Origin: Pseudolysobacter antarcticus
GTDB lineage: Bacteria > Pseudomonadota > Gammaproteobacteria > Xanthomonadales > Rhodanobacteraceae
Assembly (NCBI RefSeq): GCF_004168365.1
Contig: NZ_CP035704.1
Location: 2,542,001 to 2,606,000, forward strand
Length of the DNA stretch: 64,000 nt
Reading direction: 5' to 3'
Positions 17,341 through 26,744 of this stretch are shown here, piece after piece. The position numbers were made by a program, and so were the translations under genes. The notes below the pieces were generated by a model, which had not been told where the DNA came from, did no database searches, and worked only from the letters and a program-made list of their open reading frames with translations. Every line of letters starts with the position of its first letter. Positions within the stretch are counted from its first letter, which is position 1.

Positions 17341-19089
17341 ATGACGAAATTTCTTCGGCAAAGTGGCATAGCCGCCCATGCGCGCATGAGCTTGATTGCC
17401 GTTTGTCTTGGTATGGATGTCTGCGCCGGGCTACAAGCCCGCGAAATCATTCCGGAAGCGGCGCCATCGACGGCAAAAACAGCCACTCAGGGTATCGGCT
17501 TTTCGCCGACTATCTCAGCCAGGGACTTCGCGGCGCATGTCAAAATACTGGCGTCGGATGAATTCGGCGGTCGGGCGCCGGGCACGGCGGGCGAAGAAAA
17601 AACCTTGCAATATCTGGTAGCGCAATTCCAGCGCATGGGTCTGGCGCCCGGCAATGGCGAGAGCTATTTCCAGACCGTCACGGTGATGACCAGCAGCACC
17701 GATGTCAGGCGCAGCAGCATGCAGATCGTGCTGCCGGAAAAACACCAGGAGCTATTGTTCGGCACGCAGATGTTGATCGCTACGCGCACCGGAAAATCCG
17801 AAACAGTACTGCAAGACAGTCCGATGGTATTCGTCGGTTTCGGCATCAATGCGCCGGGACAAAATTGGAACGATTACGCCGACATCGACATCAAGGGCAA
17901 GACCGTGGTGATGCTGAGCGGCGCGCCAGATTTCCACATGGCAGCCGCCACACCCTACGAAAATCATCGCCTGAATTTTTATGCGCGACCCAACTACAAG
18001 TTCGAGGAAGCAGCGCGCCAGGGCGCCGCGGCGGCACTGATCATCCACGACAAACGCGGCACCGGTTATGATTGGTACGCGTTGCAGAAGCGTTGGAGCA
18101 AAGCGCAATTCGATCTGCCTGCGGACGGCGCTGAGTCACGTTTGCCGGTGCAGGGCTGGATCAACGGGGATGTTGCACCATCGCTATTTGCGAGTGCTGG
18201 TCTGGATTTTTCGCGATTGCGCGCAGCCGCTGGCCAGCGTGATTTCAAGCCGGTCGTGCTGACCGATGCCAAGCTCGATATCGCGCTGGCAAGTCGCATC
18301 GTAATCGGCGAATCTCGCAATGTGATTGCAAAACTGGTCGGCTCCAAATATCCCAACGAAGCGATTATTTATTCCGCGCACTGGGATCATCTCGGTACGC
18401 ATCCGAACGAACCCGGCAACAACATTTATCACGGCGCAATCGACAACGCGAGCGGCGTTGCTGGCGTGCTTGAAATTGCTGCCCAGTTCGCGACGCAAAA
18501 TCCAAAGCCGGAACGCAGTATCGTTTTCCTCATTCCGACCTTCGAAGAAGAAGGCTTGATCGGCTCGAAGTTCTACACCAGACATCCGTCGATTCCGCTG
18601 CAAGATATCGTCGCCGATATCAATTTCGATGTGCTGGTGCCGATCGGACCGGCGCGCGATTTTGTCGTGGTCGGGCTCGGTTATTCCACACTGGATGCGA
18701 TCGTGAAACCTTTGGTCGCTGCCCAAGGTCGAGTCATCGCTGCGGAAGACGTATCGCAAGCGGACAGTTTCTACCGCTCGGATCATTTGAGTTTCGCGCT
18801 CGCCGGCGTGCCGGTGCTGTACATGGCAGGCGGTACGCGCAGTCAAGGCATGAGTCTGCGCAGCCAGGATTTCGCGCAGTCGACGCGCAGCGATTATGGC
18901 AATCATCGCTACCATACTCCCGCCGACAAGTTCGATCCGCATTGGGATCTGCGTGGCATTGTGCAGGATCTGCAAGTGTCATATGCGGTCGGCGCAACTC
19001 TCGCCAACAGTCGCGAGTGGCCGAAATATCAAGCGGGCACTGTATATCGCTCGATCAGCGATTCACTACATGCCGCAAGCGCGCATTGA
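17341..19089 (+). CDS. Secreted zinc aminopeptidase, M28 family
   Basis: 582 residues from ATG 17341. A basic N-terminus and hydrophobic run (MSLIAVCLGMDVCAGLQA) make a signal peptide, although 17386 or the upstream 17224 start cannot be excluded. A PA-like insert sits between residues 140 and 300. The dinuclear zinc site of M28 is complete: SAHWDHLG (His, Asp), IDNASGVAG (bridging Asp), TFEEEGLIGS (Glu-Glu), NFDV (Asp) and YHTPADK (His). The family cleaves N-terminal residues from peptides outside the cytoplasm. It is divergent from the AraC gene; no plus-strand partner is coupled. Confidence 0.87.
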   Translation: MTKFLRQSGIAAHARMSLIAVCLGMDVCAGLQAREIIPEAAPSTAKTATQGIGFSPTISARDFAAHVKILASDEFGGRAPGTAGEEKTLQYLVAQFQRMGLAPGNGESYFQTVTVMTSSTDVRRSSMQIVLPEKHQELLFGTQMLIATRTGKSETVLQDSPMVFVGFGINAPGQNWNDYADIDIKGKTVVMLSGAPDFHMAAATPYENHRLNFYARPNYKFEEAARQGAAAALIIHDKRGTGYDWYALQKRWSKAQFDLPADGAESRLPVQGWINGDVAPSLFASAGLDFSRLRAAAGQRDFKPVVLTDAKLDIALASRIVIGESRNVIAKLVGSKYPNEAIIYSAHWDHLGTHPNEPGNNIYHGAIDNASGVAGVLEIAAQFATQNPKPERSIVFLIPTFEEEGLIGSKFYTRHPSIPLQDIVADINFDVLVPIGPARDFVVVGLGYSTLDAIVKPLVAAQGRVIAAEDVSQADSFYRSDHLSFALAGVPVLYMAGGTRSQGMSLRSQDFAQSTRSDYGNHRYHTPADKFDPHWDLRGIVQDLQVSYAVGATLANSREWPKYQAGTVYRSISDSLHAASAH

Positions 19090-19262
19090 ACGTATTGCGG
19101 TAGTCGTCAACGCCAACGACTCGGCGCGAACTTTCGATACGCATGAAAACGCTTGTTTATCTTTTGATCGTCTCCATGTCGAACGCGCCACCGCGTATCT
19201 GGCCGAGCCGCCGCTCGCGATAGCCAACAGAATTCCGCCATTCACTTTGCGAGAGAGACACC

Positions 19263-19775
19263 ATGACACTTTCCATGTACCAAGCCTCCGTTCCCGTTTT
19301 CATCCACGCCTTGACCAATCTTTCGACAGTCCTGCAAAAAGCGGCGGCGCACGCCGAAGCGAAAAAGATCGACCCGAGCGCGCTGCTCGGCGCGCGACTC
19401 TATCCCGATATGCATCCGCTAGTGCGCCAGGTGCAGACCGCGACCGATCTCGCGAAAAACTCCTCGGGACGTTTGGCCGAGGCAGATCGCCCAGCGCATG
19501 AAGATACCGAGCAGACCTTCGACGAGTTGCAGGCCCGCATCGCCAAGACCATCACGTTTCTGCAAACCCTTACCCCAGCGCAGATCGATGGCAGCGAGGA
19601 AAAAACCATCAACATGACCATTCGCGGCCACGACGTCAGCTTCCGCGGCCAACCGTATCTGTTGTATTTTGCGCAGCCGAATTTCTATTTTCATGTGACC
19701 ACGGCCTACGCGATCCTGCGCCATAGCGGCGTGGAAATCGGCAAGATGGATTTTATTGGTCCGTTGCAGAATTGA
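19263..19775 (+). CDS. DUF1993 domain protein (copy 1)
   Basis: 170 residues, all helical, matching DUF1993 from end to end (MYQASVPVFIHAL..., DPSALLGARLYPDMHPL, ILRHSGVEIGKMDFIG). Conserved His residues (HPL, FYFHVTTAYAILRHSG) suggest a DinB-like four-helix bundle with a metal site, but activity is unknown. A clear homologue is at 49189-49698 on the other strand. AGAGAGA precedes the ATG. A strong terminator hairpin follows at 19811. Confidence 0.85.
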   Translation: MTLSMYQASVPVFIHALTNLSTVLQKAAAHAEAKKIDPSALLGARLYPDMHPLVRQVQTATDLAKNSSGRLAEADRPAHEDTEQTFDELQARIAKTITFLQTLTPAQIDGSEEKTINMTIRGHDVSFRGQPYLLYFAQPNFYFHVTTAYAILRHSGVEIGKMDFIGPLQN

Positions 19776-19810
19776 TGCAGCGCAACTGCGAAAGATGAGG
19801 TGATGTAACA

Positions 19811-19843
19811 ACAAAGCCCGACAAAATCGCCGGGCTTTGTTTT
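19811..19843. terminator. Bidirectional Rho-independent terminator
   Basis: ACAAAGCCCG (19811-19820) and CGGGCTTTGT (19831-19840) form a perfect 10-bp stem with a 10-base loop, followed by TTT. It lies between the convergent DUF1993 and dodecin genes and can serve both. Confidence 0.85.
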
Positions 19844-19848
19844 AAAAC

Positions 19849-20052
19849 TTATTCGACGACGAAAGTCACACGAAGATTCACACGCCACTCGGTAACATTG
19901 CCTTCGTTATCGGTCACGACCTTGATTTCGTTGACCCACGCGCCCTTGATGTTTTTTACCGATTCAGCGCACTTCTTCAAACCGCTCGTCACCGCGTCTT
20001 CCATGCTTTTTTTGGATGAGGCATTCAGTTCGATAACCTTGGCAATTGACAT
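19849..20052 (-). CDS. Dodecin family flavin-binding protein
   Basis: 67 residues, the normal dodecin size. The pattern KVIELNASSKKSMEDAVTSGLKKCAESVKNIKGAWVNE... with the WRVNLRVTFVV end strand is that of dodecins, which assemble into hollow dodecamers that store flavin or CoA. The Trp in GAWV sits where the flavin-stacking Trp of archaeal/bacterial dodecins is found. It stands alone between a terminator and a small membrane-protein gene. Confidence 0.9.
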   Translation of the reverse strand: MSIAKVIELNASSKKSMEDAVTSGLKKCAESVKNIKGAWVNEIKVVTDNEGNVTEWRVNLRVTFVVE

Positions 20053-20177
20053 AGTGTTTTTCTCGCTGGCAAGGGCGGGCGGGCCGCCGGAGCAGTCAGC
20101 CTACGAGTTGTCATGTTAAAAGCCCGATACGAAACAGCGCTATGGAATTCTTCAGCGGGCTTTCGTCGTAAAAAAAC

Positions 20178-20507
20178 TCAGCGTTGCGCCGGTTCGTTGT
20201 GCACCTGCGGCGGCGCAATCGGTGTGGTTTGAATATCGATTGCCGTGGCTGCGCCTTGCCCATCGAGTGGGCGCTTGGTTGAGCTGGTGTTTTGCGGGAT
20301 GGATGGGGTTTGAACAGCTGGCGGCGATTTTGCGATCTCGCCAAGTTGCCCGGCATCGGCGCGTTTGGTTCCGCCGCTGGCAATAACACCGAGACTCAAT
20401 GCCAGACACAGGGCAATGAATGGCCAGCGATACGTAGCACGCCAATCGTTAAAATCCAGCATCACCGGCTGTAAGGCGGGCTCGAAGCCGCGCTCCCCAA
20501 TTTGCAT
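20178..20507 (-). CDS. Hypothetical single-pass membrane protein
   Basis: 109 residues: a short cytoplasmic N-terminus, one hydrophobic helix (WPFIALCLALSLGVIAS, about 28-44) and a Pro/Gln/Thr-rich tail (TPSIPQNTSSTKRPLDGQ, TTPIAPPQVHNEPAQR) probably in the periplasm. No domain is recognised. Codon use is ordinary for the window. Real but uncharacterised; it could be a small structural or adaptor protein. Confidence 0.55.
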   Translation of the reverse strand: MQIGERGFEPALQPVMLDFNDWRATYRWPFIALCLALSLGVIASGGTKRADAGQLGEIAKSPPAVQTPSIPQNTSSTKRPLDGQGAATAIDIQTTPIAPPQVHNEPAQR

Positions 20508-20645
20508 GTGTTTCCCCTGTCACACAATGCAGGTTCTACACCGCCGAAGAATTTCACGCAATATTCACTTCGCGTTTTTGTGACGTACGACACATCTATC
20601 CTCGCAACCCCGTGCTGCGCTTTATTGCTGCGCCCGCAATAATGG

Positions 20646-22214
20646 TCACGAACTGCACGACAACATCGAACATCCAGCGCGATCGCGCGCCCAATCCGGA
20701 CGAGGTTGGGCGTACTGCTCGCGCCCTGCTTGCTCGATATACGGCTGGCGCATTACATCGAGCAATTCATGGATGCCTGCGTTATCCCCTTGCTCGGCGC
20801 GATCGATCGCCTGCTGCGCGAGATAGTTGCGCAATACGTAGCGCGGATTCGCCGCTTGCATGCGCGAGCGTCGTGCATCAGGTACGAAGCCTTCATCAAT
20901 TACACGCGCGGCGTAACGTGCGAGCCAGTCGTGGAAATCCGGCTCGGCCTGATGCAACTTTTTCTCGTCGTAAAAAGCATCACGCAGTGGTGCCAATGTC
21001 GGCACCGAAATATCCACATCGGCGAGCGCACGGAAGAACAAAGTCATGTCGACTTCGGCGGAGTGCAGTAACGTTTGCAGAGAGCTCATGAGATCGATGT
21101 CTTCATCGCGACAGACAGCCAGTCCGAGTTTGCGCGCGATGTTGTCGCGATCCAGGCGCGCATACGTATCGGCATAACGCTGCAATCCAGCCTGCAGCGG
21201 ATCGGGCGAGTCGAACGCCGGAAAGAGCGCCTGTGCGAGCTTGGTCAGGTTCCAGTACGCCACTTGCGGCTGCTGGCCGAAACGATAACGACGGCCTTGC
21301 GCGTCGGTGGTATTCGGCGTCCAGTCCGGGTCGTAATCGTCGATCCAGCCGTACGGGCCATAGTCGATGGTCAGGCCGAGGATCGACATGTTGTCGGTAT
21401 TCATCACGCCATGCACAAAACCCACGCGCATCCAGTGCGCAACCATCAGCGCGGTGCGCTCGCAGATTTGCGCGAACCAATCGCCGCGTTGCTGCTCGGT
21501 GGCGCTCTTACCCGACCCGATCTCGGGAAAATCGCGATGAATGGTGAAATCGATCAGCTGCTGCAACAACGCAATATCGTTGCGCGAGGTTGGCAATTCG
21601 AAATTGCCGAAACGAATAAACGATGGCGCGACACGACAGACGATCGCGCCCGGCTCGGCTTTCGCGTGGCCATCGTAAAACATGTCGCGTATCACCTGTT
21701 CGCCGGTGCCGATCAGACTCAATGCGCGCGTGGTCGGCACGCCGAGGTGAAACATTGCCTCGCTGCACAAAAACTCGCGCAGCGACGAACGCAATACTGC
21801 ACGGCCGTCCGCGGTGCGCGAATACGGCGTCGGCCCGGCGCCCTTGAGTTGCAGTTCCCAACGCTGGCCGGCGGCGTTGATGGATTCGCCGAGTGTGATT
21901 GCACGACCATCGCCAAGCTGCCCGGCCCAATGGCCAAATTGATGGCCGCCGTAATTCGCCGCATACGGCTGCATGCCCGGCAACAAGGCATTGCCGGCAA
22001 ACACCTGGGCGAATTGCGCCGACGCGATATCTGCCTCAGTGAAGCCGAGCAACGTCGCGACTTCGGCAGAGTGAGCAAGCAAACGCGGCGCGGTCACCGG
22101 CGTTGGATCGACGCGCGAATACAACGCACCGTTCACTTGTCGCCGCTGTGATCCCGCTTGCGGGTCCCCTGGCAACTCGCGCACAAAGGAATTATCGAAA
22201 TGAATTGGTTGCAT
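20646..22214 (-). CDS. selO: Protein adenylyltransferase SelO (YdiU/UPF0061)
   Basis: 522-residue pseudokinase that transfers AMP to Ser/Thr/Tyr of target proteins. Characteristic segments: [19 protein letters not shown], the Lys in [49 protein letters not shown] (the Asn/Asp metal site) and the C-terminal CSMLSCSS, where eukaryotic SelO has selenocysteine. ATG 22214 overlaps the TGA of the upstream pseudouridine synthase gene (TGATG), so the two are translationally coupled. In E. coli SelO modifies redox proteins. Confidence 0.96.
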   Translation of the reverse strand: MQPIHFDNSFVRELPGDPQAGSQRRQVNGALYSRVDPTPVTAPRLLAHSAEVATLLGFTEADIASAQFAQVFAGNALLPGMQPYAANYGGHQFGHWAGQLGDGRAITLGESINAAGQRWELQLKGAGPTPYSRTADGRAVLRSSLREFLCSEAMFHLGVPTTRALSLIGTGEQVIRDMFYDGHAKAEPGAIVCRVAPSFIRFGNFELPTSRNDIALLQQLIDFTIHRDFPEIGSGKSATEQQRGDWFAQICERTALMVAHWMRVGFVHGVMNTDNMSILGLTIDYGPYGWIDDYDPDWTPNTTDAQGRRYRFGQQPQVAYWNLTKLAQALFPAFDSPDPLQAGLQRYADTYARLDRDNIARKLGLAVCRDEDIDLMSSLQTLLHSAEVDMTLFFRALADVDISVPTLAPLRDAFYDEKKLHQAEPDFHDWLARYAARVIDEGFVPDARRSRMQAANPRYVLRNYLAQQAIDRAEQGDNAGIHELLDVMRQPYIEQAGREQYAQPRPDWARDRAGCSMLSCSS

Positions 22215-22912
22215 CAAGAAAAAATAAGGGCGACATCGTCCGCATCAAGCGCACGCCACGCGCCGTCCGCGAGATCGCCAAGCACTAGGCCGCCAACAGA
22301 AATGCGCCGCAGTGTTTCGACGTGATTGCCCACCGCAGCGAACATGCGCCGCACCTGATGGTAACGACCTTCCGTAACTGTGACCGTGACGTGGCGTGGA
22401 CCGAGCACCTTGAGTTCAGCCGGTGCCAGCGGCGTCTGTTCCGATTCCAGCATGAGCGTGCCGGCGGCGAAAATTTCGCCCTCGTCGCCGCGCAGATCCT
22501 GTGCCAATGTTGCTTCGTATACTTTTGCCACTTTTGCACGCGGCGAAATAATTCGATGCAACAGAGCGCCGTCGTCGGTGAACAACAACAGGCCGGAAGT
22601 TTCGCGATCCAGCCTGCCCACCGTCGACAAGCTCGGGCTGCGCTCGCGATAACGCGGCGGCAGCAGATCATAGACGACACGCCCCTTGTCCTTGGTCGAA
22701 CAGATCGTGCCGAGCGGTTTGTTGAGCATCAGCACGAGGCCGGGCGGCGGATCGAGCGGTTGCTCATCGATAAAAATATTGTCGTGCGCGACCTTGTCAT
22801 CGGCGTACAAAACATCGCCATCAGAGGCGGCGATGCGACCTTCGCGGAACATCGCCGCGACTTCCTTGCGGCTGCCGTAACCAAGGTTTGCAATCAGTTT
22901 TACGAGTCTCAT
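22214..22912 (-). CDS. RsuA-family pseudouridine synthase
   Basis: 232 residues. An N-terminal S4 RNA-binding domain ([27 protein letters not shown]) is followed by the catalytic domain with the active-site Asp in [15 protein letters not shown] and the KVYEATL and [22 protein letters not shown] motifs. RsuA makes pseudouridine 516 in 16S rRNA; the target here is inferred from family only. Its start overlaps the stop of the RsmC-like gene (ATGA) and its stop overlaps the selO start. Confidence 0.9.
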   Translation of the reverse strand: MRLVKLIANLGYGSRKEVAAMFREGRIAASDGDVLYADDKVAHDNIFIDEQPLDPPPGLVLMLNKPLGTICSTKDKGRVVYDLLPPRYRERSPSLSTVGRLDRETSGLLLFTDDGALLHRIISPRAKVAKVYEATLAQDLRGDEGEIFAAGTLMLESEQTPLAPAELKVLGPRHVTVTVTEGRYHQVRRMFAAVGNHVETLRRISVGGLVLGDLADGAWRALDADDVALIFS

Positions 22913-24015
22913 TTATTTGCCCATATCGTCGGTTTTTGCGCGATCGGATCGCTCGCCTCGATCACCTTGAAGCCATCCTGCACAACCACGGTTCGCACCA
23001 CGGAAAAGCGCGCGGCCAGCGTTGTTTCGTAAGCGAGATGCCGGTTCGCCACGAGCCAGAAACTGCCGCCCGGCGACAACGCATCGGCCGCGACATTGAT
23101 GAACGCTCGGCCTAGCTCCGGCCGATCCGCACGCCCGAGATGAAACGGCGGATTGCTCACGATTGCGTCATAGCGTTTTGGCAAACCCACGCTGACGTCG
23201 TGCCAGATGACATCGGTGGCGATGTGCGTACTACGTGCGGCAACGGCCTTCGTCAGATTGATGCGCGCGGGTTCGAGCGCGCGCGCTTCGGCCTCGTACA
23301 AATCGAGCGTTGTGACCTGTGGACAGCGACGTAAAATTTCAGCAGCGAGATAACCATAACCCGCACCGAGATCGGCGACGTTACCGGCCAGCGTTGGAGG
23401 CAAATGCGCGCCGAGCAAGGCCGAGGCCGGATCGATGCGATTCCAAGCAAACAATCCCGGACGACTGACAAAACGTCCGTCGCCAATCGCCTGCGGCGCA
23501 TCCAGTTGCGACCATTCCGTCAGCAGATACTGATCGACTTGGTTTGTCAGCGGCGCGGTCCAGAACACGCGACATTTGTGCTTCGAAAGACTCTGCGTGC
23601 CGCCCGTCAAGCGTGCCAAATCGGTTTCGCTGGAGCGCGCGCCTTCCGCATTCGTGACACTCGCCAACACGATGCCGCCAGACGCCGCGTGCCGCACCGC
23701 ACGCGCGAACAGTGCACGCGCTTCGTCGCGCTGGCGCGGCGGCAATACCACGACCAATGCGTACTGCGAATCCGCCGTCGCATCATTCAACAGTGGATCG
23801 AGCACGTTTAATCCACCGCGAGCTAGCGCATCAGCGTACGGCTTGAACGTCTGCTCGCAAACCCACGCCGAGCGCCGCAAACCACGCAGTTGTCCGCCGT
23901 CGCGCGCGCGCAAAAACAGCACGCGGCCATCGTCGGGTAGCGTTACGGCATTGGTTGAGAAAGCGGTGTACAGCGCATCCAGCACGACATCCGGCGCGTT
24001 GGTGGAAAACATCAT
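22909..24015 (-). CDS. RsmC-like SAM-dependent rRNA guanine methyltransferase
   Basis: 368 residues. The N-terminal half is a degenerate methyltransferase-like domain, and the C-terminal half an active one: motif I NVADLGAGYGYLAAEIL, acidic residue in TLDLYEAEA, and catalytic VSNPPFHLG. This two-domain build and NPPFH motif are typical of RsmC/RlmG, which make m2G in 16S or 23S rRNA. ATGATG at 24015 follows GAGG; starts further upstream would lie in the intergenic repeat at 24124-24190. It heads the RsmC-RsuA-SelO coupled unit. Confidence 0.87.
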   Translation of the reverse strand: MMFSTNAPDVVLDALYTAFSTNAVTLPDDGRVLFLRARDGGQLRGLRRSAWVCEQTFKPYADALARGGLNVLDPLLNDATADSQYALVVVLPPRQRDEARALFARAVRHAASGGIVLASVTNAEGARSSETDLARLTGGTQSLSKHKCRVFWTAPLTNQVDQYLLTEWSQLDAPQAIGDGRFVSRPGLFAWNRIDPASALLGAHLPPTLAGNVADLGAGYGYLAAEILRRCPQVTTLDLYEAEARALEPARINLTKAVAARSTHIATDVIWHDVSVGLPKRYDAIVSNPPFHLGRADRPELGRAFINVAADALSPGGSFWLVANRHLAYETTLAARFSVVRTVVVQDGFKVIEASDPIAQKPTIWANK

Positions 24016-24123
24016 TATTTGGAGCCTCGCGAATTGCAGTTGAATAGCGGCGGAATTGTACCGGCTCGCCTCGGCGATTGTGTTTTTTGCTCGCCATTTC
24101 TTTGCTCGCCATCTTTTTTGCTC

Positions 24124-24190
24124 GTCATTCCAGCGAAGGCTGGAATCCATTTTGACTTTAGTTTGAGATCAAGCAGAATTCCAGCCTTCG
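24124..24190. repeat. REP-like intergenic palindromic repeat (ATTCCAGC type)
   Basis: ATTCCAGC-GAAG-GCTGGAAT (24127-24146) is a compact hairpin preceded by CTCGTC. A third arm ATTCCAGCCTTCG (24178-24190) is complementary to CGAAGGCTGGAAT (24134-24146), giving a longer alternative stem with a 31-base loop. Elements of this type, translating to VIPAKAGIH / SSLRWND, are common between genes in proteobacteria. It may end transcription of the upstream RluA-like gene. Confidence 0.75.
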
Positions 24191-24232
24191 CCGAAGCGCT
24201 TCTCAACAACGAAGCTGGTCAATGACGGCTCT

Positions 24233-25123
24233 TCAGCCGTGATCGCAAAGTGTGAGTTGACTCTCGAAGCAGCGCTGAGCGCCACTCAGCGGATCGATAA
24301 ACTCCAGCCTCTGCGCGAGTAACTTGAGCGGTTGCGAATAATCATCCGGCGCACGTTCGGCCATATGCGGATAAAAATCATCGTTGCGAATCGGCGCACC
24401 CAGAGCCGCCATATGCACGCGCAGTTGATGCTTTTTTCCGGTGATTGGAAACAACGCGTAATGCCAAGAATCGCCGTCATCGCCAATGACCTCAATGCGC
24501 GTTTCGGTGTTCGGCAAACCTTCGACTTGTTGCATGCGCACGAACGGTTCGCCGGCAATCAGCCGCGATCGATGGGTCAGCGGAAACTGCAAATCAGGCA
24601 GCGGTGCAGCAATGGCTTCGTAGTGCTTGGCAATCTGACGGTCGCGAAACAGCGACTGATAAAGCACACGAGACTCCGGGTTCGTCGAAAACAACACGAG
24701 GCCAGCGGTGCCGCGATCGATGCGATGCAACGGTACCAGATGCGGGTTGTCGAATCTGCGCCTGAGTCGCGCGAGCAAAGTCTCCTCGACGTAGCTACCG
24801 CTCGGTGTCACTGGCAAAAAATGTGGCTTGTCGGCGACCAGCAAATGCTCGTCGACATGCAATATCGATTCGACGAACGGAATGCGTATTTCATCTGGAA
24901 CTTCACGGTAGTAATGAATGCGCATTTCCGCTCGATATGGCTGTGCCGGATCAAGCGCGTGACCTTGCGCATCGAGTACCCTGCCACGCTGCATGCGACT
25001 GAGCCATTGTTCGCGCGGGATCGCGGCGAAGTGCGCGCAAAGACAATCCAGCACCGTGCTCCAGTTTCCTTGCGGAAGTTGCAGAGTGCTGGCCGCGAGG
25101 CCGTTGTAAGTGGGAAGCGGCAT
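24233..25123 (-). CDS. RluA-family pseudouridine synthase
   Basis: 296 residues with the RluA catalytic motif VPLHRIDRGTAGLVLFS (active-site Asp) and the ADKPHFLPVTPSG and KKHQLRVHMAALG motifs. The N-terminal portion carries an S4-like helix pair (LDCLCAHFAAIPREQWLSRMQRGRV). This subgroup resembles proteobacterial 'pseudouridine synthase' proteins related to RluA, whose target uridine is not set. ATG 25123 is preferred to a TTG three codons earlier. A REP-like repeat separates it from the RsmC-like gene. Confidence 0.88.
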   Translation of the reverse strand: MPLPTYNGLAASTLQLPQGNWSTVLDCLCAHFAAIPREQWLSRMQRGRVLDAQGHALDPAQPYRAEMRIHYYREVPDEIRIPFVESILHVDEHLLVADKPHFLPVTPSGSYVEETLLARLRRRFDNPHLVPLHRIDRGTAGLVLFSTNPESRVLYQSLFRDRQIAKHYEAIAAPLPDLQFPLTHRSRLIAGEPFVRMQQVEGLPNTETRIEVIGDDGDSWHYALFPITGKKHQLRVHMAALGAPIRNDDFYPHMAERAPDDYSQPLKLLAQRLEFIDPLSGAQRCFESQLTLCDHG

Positions 25124-25187
25124 AGTCAGCAAACTAAGCGGGGGACGGAATCAGTCTGGATGGATAGATGGCCAAATGCTTTTCCAC

Positions 25188-26573
25188 TCACTCTTTCGCC
25201 GCCGTCGCTGCGCCGTTGATCTTGTAGACCACGCCGCCTTTCATCACAAAATCGACGTGTCCGAATTGCTTGCTGTCGTGCAGCGGATTGCCCGACGTAG
25301 CGACGATATCGGCGTAGCGTCCGGCCTGGATGGATCCGATCTGTTCCGGCGCGCCAATCAGCTCGGCGGCATCGCGGGTCGCGGCGAATATGGCCTGCAT
25401 CGCACCCATGCCATTGGCAATGAGCAATCCGAATTCCATCGCATGATCGCCTTCGCCGATATCAGTGCCGTAGGCGATTTTGATACCCGATTTCAATGCG
25501 AGGGCGAGGTTCTTTTTCGGCAACAAATCGTTGGCCATTTCCTTGACCGCGGTGCCGGGTGTGAGCAACTCGGGATGATCGCGCGCTGTGGCGTAGAACA
25601 CGTCGTAGACGGTCAAGGTCGGCACGAGATACGTACCGTGCGCCTTCATCAGTGCGAACGTTTGTGCGGTCGCGAACGAGCCGTGTTCGACCGAATCCAC
25701 ACCGGCACGCACCGCGCTTTCGATCGCGCCGGCTGGATAGATATGCGCAGCGACTTTCAGTCCGAGCGAATGCGCGGTTTCGACCACGACACGCATTTCC
25801 TCGTCGGTCATGAGTTGCTGGCGCGGATCATCGCCGGTCGAGGCGATGCCGCCCGATGGCATCATCTTGATCAGGTTCGCACCACGACGTTTGTGTTCGC
25901 GCACACGCAGGCGCGCTTGCTCGGGAGAGTCGACCAGCCCGTTGTCCCAGCCCTTGTGCGACAGGTCGCGATCCAACCCGCTATGCGGATCGCCGTGTCC
26001 GGCAGTTGGTCCGAGCGGTTCAAGCGATACCCATAATCGCGGACCGATGATCTTGTGCGCTTCGATCGCGTCGCGCACCGCGACGGTTTCATCACCACCG
26101 CCGACATCGCGCGCACTGGTGAAACCCTGTTGCAACATCTGCCGCGCGAACAGCGCGCCGTCGAACGCACGATCGATATCGGAATGCGTGAGCCAGTCTT
26201 CGGTCGCGTTGCTGCGACTTGGCAACTTGGCTGAAATATGCACGTGGCAATCGATGAAACCCGGCATCACCGTGGCATTGGTGAGATCAATGATTTCGGC
26301 GCCGGGCCGGCTCTGGAAACCCGCTTCGACGGCAACGATCTTGTCATCGTGCAGCACGATCGACATGTGCTCGCGCGGTGTTGCCGATATGCCATCGATC
26401 AGCGTGCCGGCATGAATGATGACGTCGCGCGCATCAGCCGCAGCGACCAAACCGAACGCGAGAAATCCACCGGCGCAAACCCTCAATAAACGCGTGGTAC
26501 GCGCTACGCGAGGAATACGAAAGCGATTGCGGCAAGACGAAAAATTGCTGTTCAACGGAATTCTCGCAGGCAT
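25188..26573 (-). CDS. Secreted metal-dependent amidohydrolase
   Basis: 461 residues. A basic N-terminus and hydrophobic run (VCAGGFLAFGLVAAADA) form a long signal peptide. The TIM-barrel metal site of the imidazolonepropionase/Xaa-Pro dipeptidase-like amidohydrolases is present: DCHVHI (HxH), LIKMMPSGG (metal-bridging Lys), AAHIYP (His), EHGSF (His) and AYGTDIG (Asp). Substrates in this subgroup include imidazolonepropionate, peptides and antibiotics; secretion suggests peptide or xenobiotic hydrolysis, but this is inference. Divergent from the zinc peptidase at 26745. Confidence 0.87.
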   Translation of the reverse strand: MPARIPLNSNFSSCRNRFRIPRVARTTRLLRVCAGGFLAFGLVAAADARDVIIHAGTLIDGISATPREHMSIVLHDDKIVAVEAGFQSRPGAEIIDLTNATVMPGFIDCHVHISAKLPSRSNATEDWLTHSDIDRAFDGALFARQMLQQGFTSARDVGGGDETVAVRDAIEAHKIIGPRLWVSLEPLGPTAGHGDPHSGLDRDLSHKGWDNGLVDSPEQARLRVREHKRRGANLIKMMPSGGIASTGDDPRQQLMTDEEMRVVVETAHSLGLKVAAHIYPAGAIESAVRAGVDSVEHGSFATAQTFALMKAHGTYLVPTLTVYDVFYATARDHPELLTPGTAVKEMANDLLPKKNLALALKSGIKIAYGTDIGEGDHAMEFGLLIANGMGAMQAIFAATRDAAELIGAPEQIGSIQAGRYADIVATSGNPLHDSKQFGHVDFVMKGGVVYKINGAATAAKE

Positions 26574-26744
26574 GAGTGCGGCTGGATAAATCGATGGCGA
26601 AGCGACCGGCTTATCTTACCGACTTCATAGCGCGATATCGCTCGAACGCGCGAGTTGTAAGCATTTGCAATGCATGCAATCTTTTCGCCGGCACGCGGTC
26701 TTATGCGGGAGCAAAATCGTAAATCCGCACAAGGCGATTCATCG

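Noticed and set aside
24016-24150. Extension of the RsmC-like protein to 24150 (SSLRWND N-terminus)
   Set aside because: Those residues are the translation of the REP-like element; GAGG and ATGATG at 24015 support the shorter protein.
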